A stretch of 64,000 nucleotides of DNA from Hermetia illucens (taxonomy: Eukaryota > Arthropoda > Insecta > Diptera > Stratiomyidae): positions 29,233,590-29,297,589 of the forward strand of contig NC_051854.1 in assembly GCF_905115235.1 (NCBI RefSeq). The letters are read 5' to 3'. Below the pieces are notes generated by a model, which ran no database searches, was not told where the DNA came from, and saw nothing but the letters and a program-made list of their open reading frames with translations. A program made the translations under genes and the position numbers. Each line of letters begins with the position of its first letter. Position 1 is the first letter of the stretch. Below are positions 21,790 through 34,700 of the stretch, in pieces.

Positions 21790-24330
21790 CCCCTAGCTGG
21801 CAGCATACCTGCGTCTCGGTGAAGAGCGATCCGCGAATTTTCCGAAATTTCCATGGAGAATAATCATAATAACACAAAAAAAAATCAACGAAATATCAGG
21901 GAAAGAGGAAGAGCTTACTGTGTTTGGGCGCAGCACAAAAATGCGTCGTTCACCGAATACCTGATGTGACACCGGGACCCCCAAATAAAGAGGGAGCCTC
22001 ACTAAGTGACGCGACTGACGGGGCGGAGGCGTCAACTCCAATACCTTGTAGTATCCAGAAAAAAGCTCAGTCAGAATCGCTAGTCCTGAGCAGATGGATT
22101 CGGACGCGAACTGAGTGGAAGTGCAGTCAACGGTAGCTAGAGTCAAAGAGGAAAGACGCATCTCCTTCTACAGGCAAACGTGGAGAGCAGCCTAAGACGC
22201 GTGGGAAGCCACACTTCCCGCTGAGAACACTGCAAGCGCCAACCGCATCGCGGATAGCCTACTGCGAAGCGAACTGGGGAAAAAGCGGAAAGAGCAAGAC
22301 GTGCCTGAAGGAGACTTTATCCAAGTAGTTTCCAGGGCCCAACAAAAGAAGGCAAAGAAGGATAAAAGGAAACAATTGACTACGCCGCCAGAGACCCTCT
22401 GTCCAAAAACAAGGAGGCTTCAAACCAAAAGCCAGTAAAAGAAAAGGTGAAGAAACGAAGGAGAACTACGAGTAAACAGTTGGCTCTGTTCATTAAGCCG
22501 ATGTAAGGCAGCCCATTTGCGGAAGTCCTTAGTGTAATCGGGGGGGGGGGGACGACTAGCAAGAGTACGTTCTGCGAAGCGGTCAAGAGATTACTGGTGC
22601 GAAAAAGCTCTCGTTGCTAGTTGAGAGCCTATGTGCTCTCTAGAAATCCGAGATCTTGACTGAAAGGTCGCAGTGGAGCAGTTCATAAAGCGTGAATGTC
22701 CGGAGGTAACCAATGCCCGAACAGGTATCATCTCTGTAAATGCTTAAAGCCAGAAACTCGTTGTGGTGGAAGTCCCCGAGCAATATGCGAAGAAACTCCT
22801 TAGCAGCGGGAAAATCAAAATTGGATGGGTAGTATGCAGGCTACGAATGGGGGTAATCACCATCAAGTTCTACAGGGATCTGGACTATGGACACACGTCT
22901 GCAACTTGCAAGGGACCCGACAGGAGAACAGCATGCCGCAGATGCCGCTCATGTCGCCAAGCGAAGACCTGCAATCAAAGCAAAAGTTGCGTTCTCTGCA
23001 GGGATCGTGGCGCGTCGAACACACTGGGGGTTCGGGATAGTGTCCAATCTTTATAGCGGAATTATAAAGGGCTAGGGCGCGACTAGCATGATCCGCATCC
23101 TCCAAATTAACATGCACCAGGCTGATCTAGTGCTAATCAGCAAGCAATAGGGAAACAGGGACCCGTCTTCATGGCATCTCGACTTATCAGGTACCGCTGT
23201 CATCTGGATTTCGGACGGCGTTCGACTTCCTGTTCTTGCTTAAAGTTGTCGGCATGCACTAACCCTGCGCTCATCTGCGTGTGGAATGTCGCGCTTCATC
23301 GAGCCGAGGCACAGCTCCTCATATCGCTTAATGACAGAAATGCCTTCAATTCCGTAAAATGGGCAGATATGCTAGGCACATTAGGAAACTCATTCCACGT
23401 GCCAAGCTATTGCCGATATTGGGGATTTATATGAAAAACCGCTCCCTGCTCTATGAAACGCTAGAGGAGGATGAGAATATGACGAAAGTCTGCTGAAACT
23501 CGGCATGCCAGAAGAGTCGCGCAAAGCAGACTTAGCATATTGATGCAACCGGTAAACGGATGGATGAGTGCCCATTGTTTCAGCCTGGCGCTGGAAAAAG
23601 CCGAAGTAGTCATTTTCACCAGAAAGAGTATCCCGACCTAGAGTCAAAACTAGTTGTTAAATGCCTTGGTTTAATGTTCGACTCGAAGATGAGTTTCTTC
23701 GAGCAAGTCAAAACAGCTGCGAACAGGGCTGCAACTGGGATCTTGGCCTTGTCGGCTAATGGCGGGAGCCCTATATCTAGTAGGAGACGTCTTCTTATGG
23801 GAGCAAATTAATCCCTTTTGTTTGGGCTGATGCCCTTGACAAGGAGGTGTATCCTAGACGGGGAACTTTGCGAGTAGCGTTTGCTGATCGCAATGTCTTA
23901 GAACCGGCTGTGATTGTGATCGCAGGAGTGATCCCCGTTGCCCTCCTTGCTAAGGAGCGTAAAGCTATCTCCAGCTGCAAAGGCGAAAATTTATGGTTGC
24001 CCGAAAAGGACGTCAACACACCCTTACCGAGTGGCAACTCTCTTGACAAAATGAGCCAAGAACCATCAACAATTTTGATTCGTAGCTGAACCGAACGCAT
24101 GGTGAGATTAATTACCTCCTTATCTAACTTCTAAATGGGCATGAAGGTTTTCAGTGTTTCCTGTACAATATTGGGAAAACGCGATCTCCTGATTGTCTGC
24201 TCCACAACGGAGCGGCGGACGATTACAATTATGAATTGTGGTTTCGCAGAAATTGTTTGCCCTGTAATAGTTCTAATCTACCCTTTCCTAGGGAGAAGGA
24301 TGAGGTTAAAATATTAGATATTAATCCCAC
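21790..24330 (+). mobile_element. R1-clade LINE copy 2 (ORF1 zinc knuckles and ORF2 remnants)
   Basis: ORF1 end at 22763-23056 contains DYGHTSATCKGPDRRTACRR followed by a second CCHC knuckle (CVLCRDRGASN). ORF2 starts near 23085 with MIRILQINMHQAD. Pieces of reverse transcriptase follow: LISLNDRNAFNSVKWADMLG (23310-23380), MPEESRKADLAY near 23508, [20 protein letters not shown] (23664-23725), LRVAFADRNVLEPAVIVIAG (23870-23930), and a C-terminal CCHC region near 24140-24250. Much of the endonuclease and RT core is deleted. A guanine run of 11 lies at 22541-22551. Same clade as the copy in the MsrB intron. Confidence 0.72.
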
Positions 24331-24414
24331 ACACGAATCCAATCTCTAATCATTCCCACTGGTATGCCTTTTTCTAGTTTGAATGTCATTCCGTGCAATT
24401 AACAGCAGCTGCTC

Positions 24415-24525
24415 ATTAGGGATATCGAATTGGTGGACCTCGGCGCAAACCCGGGTTGTCTGGAGTTCCTTATTAAGGCAGGCCTAGACCGGATACCGGT
24501 TGTTGCACCGTTGATGATGATCATC
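24415..24525 (+). mobile_element. RTE-B LINE 3' end, severely 5'-truncated
   Basis: About 110 bp of RTE-B tail: IELVDLGANPGCLEFL-type text, the hairpin ACCGG-ATA-CCGGT at 24488-24500, TGTTGCACC and a (GAT)n run. Such short 3' stubs are ordinary products of incomplete target-primed reverse transcription. Confidence 0.7.
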
Positions 24526-25130
24526 ATTAATTCAAATCCGTTACAAAGATTCTCTAGTGTTTATAGCTTCAAAACAAGTTTAGATCATTGTTTGCATTTA
24601 ATGAACTAATCTATCGTAGGATTCCTCTAAATAATATTAAATTCAATAAATATGTTGAGCACGGCAGACATAAAAGATATACTTTCACTAAATCGGCGAA
24701 ATCCTAGAAGAATCAAGTTAGTTCTGATCTCGAATTTGGCTTGATAGCTGCATAAGGAAAGAAAGATCTTTTTACAAAGGAATAAATTCGTTTAAAGGTA
24801 CAAACATACAAACTCAGTTGCATCCTTGCTGTAATTTGACTGAGCAACAGCAATTGGTCCACAATTGAGGCGATCAGTTTGTTTACAGGCGTATTAACGA
24901 ACGTTGAAATTGATCACTGTCGCCATTGGGAGGACAATATATCCACCGTTTTCGTGTCCACGGATAACCAATATGTAGAAAATATTTGGTATTTAGATAC
25001 TGTTCAAGTTAAATTCGTACGACTTTTTGATTCCACAAAGGAATATATATGCTAAAAATATGAAATCTGCTGTGCGACAAGTGAAAAATGTGTAGGAATT
25101 ATCGAATCTGTAATCTTCTTTAATAATCTA
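24526..25130. other. Unassigned intergenic stretch before Nup358
   Basis: AT-rich, no motif or repeat recognised. Confidence 0.4.
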
Positions 25131-25250
25131 TTGGTCAGTTGGAGAGATTGGACATACGCAGGGTCTTCGAATCAGGCTCACCGAAGGCATTCCCAAACAA
25201 TCGACACGGGAAATTCCTCGTATAATTCGACAATGTGCACAAATCACAAG

Positions 25251-25385
25251 TTACGTCCCATTCCACGACAAATTACTGTGGCGGGAACCCCCACACTGTC
25301 CTCCAAAATCCACATTCAGAAGCTTCATATCGACTGCCGGCAATTCGCGCAGTTTCGCGCTGTCTGTCACGTTCGGCGACTTCAT
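25251..25385 (-). CDS. Possible first exon of a divergent gene (44-codon frame)
   Basis: On the minus strand an ATG at 25385 in a fair context (CGCAACATG) opens a 44-codon frame beginning MKSPNVTDSAKLRELPAVDM. Base composition is richer in GC than the intergenic flanks. It lies head to head with Nup358, about 115 bp from the likely start site, which fits a shared promoter. No product family is recognised and no second exon was found, so it may be promoter DNA read by chance. Confidence 0.2.
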   Translation of the reverse strand: MKSPNVTDSAKLRELPAVDMKLLNVDFGGQCGGSRHSNLSWNGT

Positions 25386-25439
25386 GTTGCGAGTGAGAAG
25401 CCGATCGCCTGCACTTGACTGACCAGAAAATTCAAAGCG

Positions 25440-25646
25440 GTTGACTGCGTGTGTGTACAGTCAGCGACGTGAACTGAGGAATAATTTTAATTTGTGATTC
25501 AGTTACGAGAAAAAGTAATAGCAAAGTGTGTTTATTTGTTAACGCATTGCATGTCCGATTCATTATCGGAAAAGTGGTGAAGGTTTTGCATCAACGGAGA
25601 CAGAAATTGTGGAAAAGATCGAAGCGAAGGACGCAGAGCAAAAACA
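25440..25646 (+). promoter_or_regulatory. Nup358 promoter and 5' leader
   Basis: An initiator-like TCAGTT at 25499-25504 lies about 145 bp upstream of the Nup358 ATG, and a weaker one (TCAGCG) at 25461-25466. There is no TATA box at the expected distance, as is common for fly housekeeping genes. The start codon context AAAACAATG fits the dipteran preference. The exact start site is inferred. Confidence 0.45.
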
Positions 25647-25718
25647 ATGTTCAAAACGAAAAAGGATGTCGACCGTCATGTGCGGACCGCACTGTCGAAA
25701 TTGCATTCGGAGAACGAG
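25647..25718 (+). CDS. Nup358: Nup358 exon 1 (start codon)
   Basis: Encodes MFKTKKDVDRHVRTALSKLH plus SENE, then a GTAAAT donor. The protein resembles the first residues of Drosophila Nup358 (MFTNRKEVDAHV, recalled). It joins exon 2 in phase 0, giving SENE followed by KNLRGFTIAKLYFK. It is too short to appear as a long open frame and was found by looking for a match to the family N-terminus. Confidence 0.85.
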
Positions 25719-28700
25719 GTAAATACTTTGGGGGCGAAAGATACATAGAAATTAGGAGTAATTGGCTTACTTGCATCGAGAATGTGGTTTTATGCAATTA
25801 GTCGTCATATTGTACGCTCCCGTGCGCAAACCATGACCTGACGCCTGTCTAGCGCTTTGACGTTTCGCTTTGTGATTTGGATCTATTGTTGGCGATGGGT
25901 GGGAATGTGTTTATGGTGAAGGTTTTTTGGCGCGGACGGGAGACACCGGTTTCCCGGCGACTGTTGGACGGTTCGCGAGCATTCTTTTCAGGATGATCTG
26001 TTTTGAGGTTATGTTCGTCAATGGCAAGAGAATATCGACCCTGGACAGTTTATAGCAAAGAAATCGAACGGTACAACAGGATTCACTCATCCCGGAGTGG
26101 CCCAATCCTGTTCTGGGTGGCACTATCGCTACGAAAATCAGATGATGACTTCTTCGAGGCTATCGATATCAATGCCGGTTGTCCCCTTCTGTTTATGAAG
26201 GGGTCAATACAAATGTCGTTTGGTTTGAGACTTGACTTGTGCGAATCTAATTTCTATGTGTGCGAAATAACGCGACTTGCACCTACGATTTCTTTAGTTG
26301 AAAAAAGTAATAACTTCATTGATTACCTCTTTTTTCATATTTTGTATTATTTATCTGAACTACGTCTTGTTCGATTCTGGGTCATATCTCGGTCACGGTG
26401 GCGTGGAGCGAAATGATACCTCGGATGTGGTAAAACAGGATTCAGTCGCCCAAGTCAGGACCGGAACGGACAATTGAAGTGTCAATAGCATTCACTAATG
26501 CTGCTGTCGAAAACTGCGAAAGAGCTTCCTGAAATAAGTGGTTGAGTCTACACTCACAAAAGTCCTCCTCTCAGAACCAAACAAACACTGCAAATTTTAT
26601 AACCTCGAAAAGCGAGACATTGAAAGGTACATACTGACGGCATTATCTTAATTGACAAGCTCGATATATAGTTGATGAAACACATAATCGGACTCCTGGG
26701 AGTGCTCCATGTTTTGAACATGTTTATGGGCATTAAATTATAAGTTTTCAAAATAAGAGCAGAACTGTTCAGATGAGGAAAATCGATGATAACGATAGAC
26801 GACTTATTCTAAAAAGAAGTTGGAAAAAAAATTCATCATCAACGGCGCAACAATCGGTATCCGGTCTAGGCCTGCCTTAATAAGAAACTCCAGACATCCC
26901 GGTTTTTCGCCGAGATCCGCGAATTCGATATCCTTAAAAACTGTTTGGCATCCTGACCTACGTCATCGCTCCATCTCAGGCAGGTTTTTCCTCGTCTGCT
27001 GTTTTACCATAGATATTGCCCTTATAGACTTTCCGGGCTGGATTATCCTCATCCATACGGATTAGGTGACCCGCCCACCGTAATCTATTGAGCTGGATTT
27101 TATCCACAACCAGACAGTCATGGTATCGCTCATAGATTTCGTCGTTATCTAGGCTACGGAATCGTCCATCCTCATGCAGGGGCCAAAAATTGACCCGATA
27201 GTGAGACATTTCGAGCGGAACTGTTTTTATAAGCCAAAAACCGTGCGCCGATTTCATGGTCGTAGCTGTTATCGGTTGTGATTTTCGACCCCAGATAGGA
27301 GAAATTACCAACGGTCACAAATCTGTAGTCTCCTATCTTTGGTTGGTTGGTTTGCTGACGATGCCACCATATATTTTGTCTTGTTTTCATTGATGAGTAG
27401 CCCAAGATCTCGTATCGCCTGCTCGATCTGGATGAAGCCGGCTTGCACGTCTCGGGTCGTTCTTCCCATGATGTCGATATAGTCAGCATAGGCCATTAGT
27501 TGGGTGGCCTTAAAGAGGATCGCACCACCTCACCATTACGGATCACTTTCTTCAGGGCCAGGTTAAAGAGAACGCATTATAGGGCATCCCCTTGTCGTAG
27601 GCCGTTGTTGATGTCGGGTGGTCTGGAGAGTGATCCTGCTGCTTTTATTTGGCCTCGCACATTGGTTAGAGTCAGCCTAGTGAGTTTTATCAATTTCGTC
27701 GTGATACTGTATTCTCGCATGGCTGTGTACGGTTTTACCCTGGCTATGCTGTCAGAGGCGGCTTTAAAGTCGATGAAAAGATGCTGCAACTGATGTCCAC
27801 ATTCCAACAGTTTTTCCATCGCTTGCCGCAGAGAGAAAATCTAATCTGTCGCTGATTTTCCTGGAATGAAGCCCCTTTGTTATTGGCCAATGATGTTCTG
27901 AGCGTATGGGGCTGCACAGTGTAATATTTCCCCTTTTATGTATGAGACAGATAATACCTCTATGCCAGTCGTCAGGCATTGATTCGCTGTTCCACACCTT
28001 GAGCACAAGTTGATGAATCATTTGGTGTAATTGATTGCCTCAATATTTAACCACTTCGGCTGTAATTCCATTGTCTCCTGGCGACTTATGTCGTCTTCAG
28101 TTGGCGGGATCTCCAACTCGCCGATGTTCTGGTTCTTCGTAGTTCATCAAAGTATTCAACCCATCGTTCCAATATGCCCATTCTGTCGAAAATCAAATTT
28201 CTCTGTCTCGGCAGGATGAGCATCGAGGTGTGTAAGGCTTCATCCAGCTGAATTGTTAGTAAAACTTCCGAGGCCTGGTGTGGTTTGCTCCCTGCACTTT
28301 TTGAGTTCACAGACCTGCTGGTTCTCCCAGCCTTTCTTTTTCCGTCTATGAAGTCGCTTCTCCGCTCGCCGGAGTTCGTAATAAGTCTCCGCGCGTGCCC
28401 GCGTCCTCTGAGAATGCAACATTACTCGGTGTACGGCATTCTTCCGTTCCGTTGCTAGCTTACATTCATCGCCGAAGCAGCCGTTCCGACTCTTTTTGCG
28501 GCTGGGACCAAGTATGTTTGTGGTCGTATTTATGATAATGTTCTTCAGATGATTGTAAAGATCATTTGTTGATGCTTCATCTCCAGGATCTCTGTTGACT
28601 GCGGTTATTGCGGCATAAGTTTTCCTCTTATAGGTGTTGCGGAGGGCTGTGTTGTGGATTGCTTCAGTGTTAACTCTCACCTGATTGCCAGATGGGATTC

Positions 28701-31700
28701 TAAGCGGTGTTGTTATTCGAGCTCGGAGCACCATGCCAACAAAATAGTGATCCGAGTCTATATTGGCCCCCCTATATGTTCTGACATTTATCAACGCTAA
28801 GAGGTGGCGGCGTTCGATCAATACGTGGTGAAAGTGGTCCCCTCTGGAGAGGCCCACGTTTGTTTGTGGACCGCTTTCTGCGCAAACCAGGTATTTCCAA
28901 AAACCATTTCGTGTGACATTGCTAATTGATCCGCAGTCCGTTACCATTTGTATTTTGATGTAAGCTATGGGAGCCGACGTATCGCCTGAATACGGGTTCC
29001 GTCCCTACTTAGCTGTTAAAATCCCCAAGTATGATTTTGATATCATATCTGGGACAGGCTTCGAGAGTTCGTTCTACTGCTTCGTAGAAGGTATCCTTCT
29101 CCGACTCTGCAGTCTCCTCTGTAGGGGCCTGCTCATTAATTAGGCTTATATTTCTAAATTTGCCTCGCAAGCGCAGAGTGCATAGCTGTTCGCTTATGTT
29201 TTCAAAGCCGATAACAGCAGGTCTAATATTTTGGCTGACTAAGAAACCTACTCCGAGCACATGGTTTACTGGATGGTCACTATATATATGGTGTAGCGAC
29301 TCTTTTCCAGGAAACTGGCTCTGTCCAACCGCTATATTGGGACAGGGTATCGGCTAGCTGCTTTGCAGTTCCATCTTTGCACAGGGAGTGCACGTTCCAT
29401 GAGAAAATGCGCAAATCGTTATTCCGTTGTCATGCCGGTGAAGATAGAGTTTGGTAGTCGAGCTGTTGGTATTAGTTCAGCAGGCGTTTCCCAGGTTTTA
29501 TGCTTCATCTTGGGTACCACTTTTTCGCCCTGGGACCTCTACTACCCTTTGGCCACCTTATTACATATTACTTAACGGCAGATGAGTGAAAGATGGAAAA
29601 GGATGTTTGTGTAGAAACGGTTGAAAATTTGCTTTAACAATGATGATTTTCATGGCAGAACAGCTGGAAAATGCTACACATAGTAAGTAAAATAAAAAGT
29701 TCCACGGCTTTAGCTCCGTAAAGACTATTATAACAAGGATATTACCCTGTGGAAAACGGTAAACATCGGAAACTTTTATAATTCAAGTTATTTTTAACCT
29801 TTTCTAAAATAATACAGGTATTGTTCTCACAATTTAATCTGCATGGCTCCGATGGTGTGGTGGAAACCTTATACAGAGTTGAATACACTCTGTAAAAATT
29901 AATATACAGAGGTGGCATACTAATTAGCACACCCTGGTACGTGCACCTAAAGACTTAAAAAACAAAATAAATGCATATAGCAAATATTTATTAATTTGGT
30001 TGAAAGTTCCCACATTTTTCTTTATTGATACTTTATTTTGGAAAATTTTCTTTATAAAAATAAAGCTAAAAAAGCTGCATCAAGCTATCAAAGCACATGA
30101 AGAAAAAAAAAAATATTTAATAAATTTGAAAAAATTATGGAAATAATTTTAAATTAAAATTATTTATTTACTCGATATTTGGTTAGATACACTTTTTTTG
30201 AAATTACCACAAAACATGGTTATATAAAGACCAACAGTTTTTCGCGCTCTGTTTTCACCCATATTCGATGAGACTTCCCCGCTTAATTATTGTCCGTAAA
30301 TTTTCTGTTAGATTTAAACCCGGACTTTATGCAGGCCAGTTCAAGGTTGAAATGGCCTCATCCTTGAGCTCTTGCTGTAAAAATCACGACTTATGATATA
30401 TCGCGTTGTCTTGCTGGAAAGTTGCCTTTCAATGAACACAGCAAATTCCGGTATGTTAAAAGTTTCCCCTTGACAACAAACCCGGCTCCATGTTTGCTGA
30501 AACAACTCTATATCATAACACTAGCGCAAGCAAATTTCACCGACTTCCTGATGTACCTAGGCTCCAACTTCTTATTGAGAGGACGTGGCACAAAAGTTCT
30601 GCTATCAGGACTGCATAATTTGGTTTGTCACCGCAAATTACTGAATCCCCAAAAGAAAGAGAAGAGTCACTCCTGACGAACGCTGACATTTTCCGGTTAC
30701 CGTGTGTAATTTGTTTTTCAAATGGTTCTGGCAGAAATGTTTACACCATCACTTCTTGCATTGCGGCTCTTATTTGAGTGGAAATACCTAAAGGGTCGTA
30801 CAATGATTGATGAATATAGAGCGTATTCGCTTTCTGCAGTGTTTTTTGGCCAACAACGTCTTGAATTGGCAAAACTTTTACTTTCCTGGTAGTGTTTAAT
30901 CGCGTTTTGAACTTTTTTGTGCGAACACCCCAGGGACCGAGCAATTTGGTTAATTTTTTTCCCCGATCTTGCGAATTTGGAATACTTGTTTCTGAAGCCA
31001 ACCGCAGCTCCAAGCAATCAGGTCATTGTTAGGCCTATTGTATTATCCCCGTAAATCGCCTACTCAATGGGTTTCCGCCTACGGCGTTCGCACGCTTTAG
31101 CGAACTTGAGCACTCTCCAGAGGCAGAGAGTGTGCATATTCTTCATTGAAGAAAACCTTTCCAAGGCGTCTTCGTCTGAGATCTGAGGAGGCCGGGCAGC
31201 TGCATAAAAAGTGCAGGGCCGTCTCCTCATATTGGCTGCAAAGCAAAGTTCAATCTTGGCCACCAGACAATGCATGCATACATCAAAATGGGCTCCACGT
31301 TAACTTGGAGCCGAAATGTACTCCTTGACTGTTTGTGCCAGCCGCCCAACCTCACGTTCCTAGTGAACATAACTAGTCCATATCAGTGGAAAGAGAACCC
31401 CTCCCTGTGGGTATCCCCTAAAACATCCTGCTTCAATAGACTTCTGGCCGACCTAAGTATCGTACTAGTCTTTTTAGTAGAAAATACGTTAGACTGATCG
31501 GTCCCTGGTTTCCCTGGTTTCCCTGGTTTTATAATGGATAGCACCTTCACATCATACCAGTTGATTGGAATATAAGCGCTATATATATTCCGAATATGCA
31601 GGCCCAGAGCGTGCAATGATGTCATTCGGACCTACAGACTTGTATCTATGGGACGAGTTAAATGCCCATTTTATTCTCTCCAGTGATACTACTTTGTATG

Positions 31701-34700
31701 CCAGACTCCAGTCTCTCGGTTGAGGACTGTATACACCTGCTGGCCCCGAGATTAGATTTTGGATGCTGCCTGGAAAGTGCACTTTAAGCAACTGGTTTGC
31801 CGTTTCTTCATCGCTTTCGCGCACCTCCCGTTCTGTAGACGTAAATAACCCCGTTTCTGGCTACGTTCTTCAACCAGTATCCGCTTAGCTTTGAGGTTGC
31901 CTCAAGTAAGTGATGATCCTTTAGCCGATCTTATGCAGGAGCGGGGTCGGTTACTTCCATTGGCATAAAACAGGTCAGCATGTTGGAAATTAAGGCCCCT
32001 GACTACCCCACCAACAACCCACGGTTCTTGTATGAGGTATATAAATGCTCTTGCGCTTGACATAAGCAACTTATTACGATTTTTAGCGAAGAAATATTAG
32101 TTATTTATAGTTTTTATTGTTCAGGATTTACCGTTTTAAATATTTAAAAATCTGTTAAATTTTCAATTAATTCAAGCATCTATCATTTTTTTCCAGAAAA
32201 ATTTACGTGGGTTCACAATCGCCAAATTATATTTTAAAATTCAAGAATATGCCACAGCTCAACATTACGTATCAACCTATATTAGCGCGAATGAAGGATA
32301 TGCTCCCGCGCATAGACTTCTTGGCCAATGCCTTCTTCAACTGAAAAAGCCCGATAAAGCGCTGGAAGCGTTTCAACGTTCGCTCGATTTGGATCCTAAA
32401 CAACCAGATCTGCTAATTGAAGTCTGCAAAATGCTCTTATCTGATGAAAGCTCCACGAGTTTGAATAAAGCCAAGTTTTGGTGTGATTTAGCTGAATCTG
32501 AAAATGTTCAGGACAATGCTGTGTTCAGCCTTCGATTGAAGTTGCTCAATAAAAGCAGTCTGGAAACTACGGAAATCGAGTCATTAATTCTGAAGGAGAT
32601 CTCATCGAAGCCCACTGATCCAAATCTAAGAGTGAGAATGGTAAAACATTTCATCGAGCAAAATAAAGTGCTTGAGGCATTTAAATATGCTTACGACCTG
32701 GAAATGAATAATCATAATTTATTCCTGAACTGCATTGACTGGTATAATATCGTTTGGCTAGCATTGAGCAAATATCGGCAGCTTCCCAGCTCGAAGAAGT
32801 CGTGGGATTATTGGTTGCTCTCAATGATCTGCATCGAACGACAAGTGGATTTAAGTTTCGCTAATATGAACAACAACGCACTCTCGAATGGAGGAACTAC
32901 GGACATTGCTAATCTGCTATTCACTTTCGATCAACATCTTTTCGAAGCTGCTAAGTGCGTATCAGACGCGGCCCAGCAAAAAGAATTGGCGGCACAATTC
33001 TTGTACCATTTTCGAGGACAATTATGTCTTCATGCAGCGGCGCTTATTTTCCGTCGTGAACAAGTTCAAAACAAAAACCATTGGCGGGAAGCTACAAAAA
33101 CCTCCTTACCAATGTTGTTTTTTGCTTTCCACTGTGGGACATCGGATACGAAGGAATCGTGGTTAAAGCACAGCGGTGAGAAAGTACGACAATTAATACA
33201 AACATGGAATCGCGAAGGAGCTTTTCGATGTGCACAGGTCAGTAAATTAATTTTCCATACGCATTCTAACAATCAAGGTTGGGTCTTAGATTAGATATTT
33301 TGAACCAGGCTTAAACTAGTGAAGTCGATTTATTAAGACGTTGTCGCGGCATGGCAAAACGAAATGACCTGTTCTTTCATTTGTATTCCAGGCCGGCCGC
33401 ACAATACTCTCCTGCATTGATAACAATAAAGACGGCGGTTCGCTGTCTTCACAAGTTCATAATGTGATATCAGACCAAAATTCGTGGTCAAGTGCCGATG
33501 ATATTTTATCTCAAATTCGCCAACAGTGCTCTGATAACACTTGGCGGACTAAGCTTTTCCGAACATTATTTCCAAACAGTGATCAGTTAATTAAAATCCA
33601 ATCATCGTATCTTGTTGTTAATGAACAATTGGCTGAACCTATTTACGAACTCCCCAAGCGTTCTGAAATTGAAGCGTACGAGGAAATCGCCCAATACTTG
33701 CGCCCGCAATCATTGCAGCATATGGTCTACCTCTGTTTAGGAATGGATAGTTTATGTGACGTAAGATGTAACTATTTCAGTGGACTGAATTTTTCAACGC
33801 AAAACCTTGCGTTCTGCGGGGCAGAATCGTTGACCAGACTCGATATGGAAACATTTCTTTGCGCAGCTACTATTCAAACAAAAAGATCCTTCGAAGTGGA
33901 ACGGATTCAACACGAAAGTTATAACGCAAAAAATGTTGGCAAACCACGCATTCTCCCGTTTGCTAATGTTTTTTCGAATTTATGCACTGAATCCCAATCG
34001 AATTGGTGGAAGGCCGCGTATCAAGTATATAAAAATTTAACAGGCGATAACCTGGCGGAGTTGCGGGCAACATTACAGTATGGAATCGAAGCAGTTCGTG
34101 GTATTAGCGGGCCGAAGATGGATTTGATAATTATTCTACGATTAGGGAAAATGTTCGGAACTAGAGCGCAAGATGCGAGCAAACCAATAGAAAAAACATT
34201 TTTGGAAGCTCGTGCAATTACTTTGTATAAGTATGGGCTGATGATGCTGAAGCTTCATAATAAAGGGGTTCTGGAACCTTTCCGGAAACTATTCAAGTTT
34301 GCCAATGGAAACAATGCTGCTATTGAAAGGGAGATGAACAGTCTTGCAGAGGAAGCAGTATCAATGCTGGCGGCACGGTACTTCAAGGCAGGAGACTATG
34401 AGGAGTGCATCGAGGAATTTGCTGGAATTCAACTACCTTACGCGACGTATTACCAAGCTGAAGCATATCGTAAGTTAGATGAATCAAACAAAACGCCGAA
34501 AAAAACTAAGAAGTTTTATTCGGATAAAGCTAAGGATTGCTTAGACCAAACCTTACAGCTCTTAAGCTTCTCGAATGACAAAAACCATCCACTTAAATCA
34601 ATAGTGCAGAGCGAGATGAAGCGAACGCAGTACAACGATACACTGTCAAACAACGAACACCTAAACGATATTGAGAACAGGGAAGAGTTTTTCAATGAGT

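Noticed and set aside
26003-26416. 137-codon frame in Nup358 intron 1
   Set aside because: No family motif, no splice context, base use like the intron; treated as chance.
33238-33294. Read-through end of Nup358 after exon 2 (stop at 33294)
   Set aside because: A GTCAGT donor at 33238 and a good acceptor at 33391 restore the family sequence; the read-through tail has no similarity.
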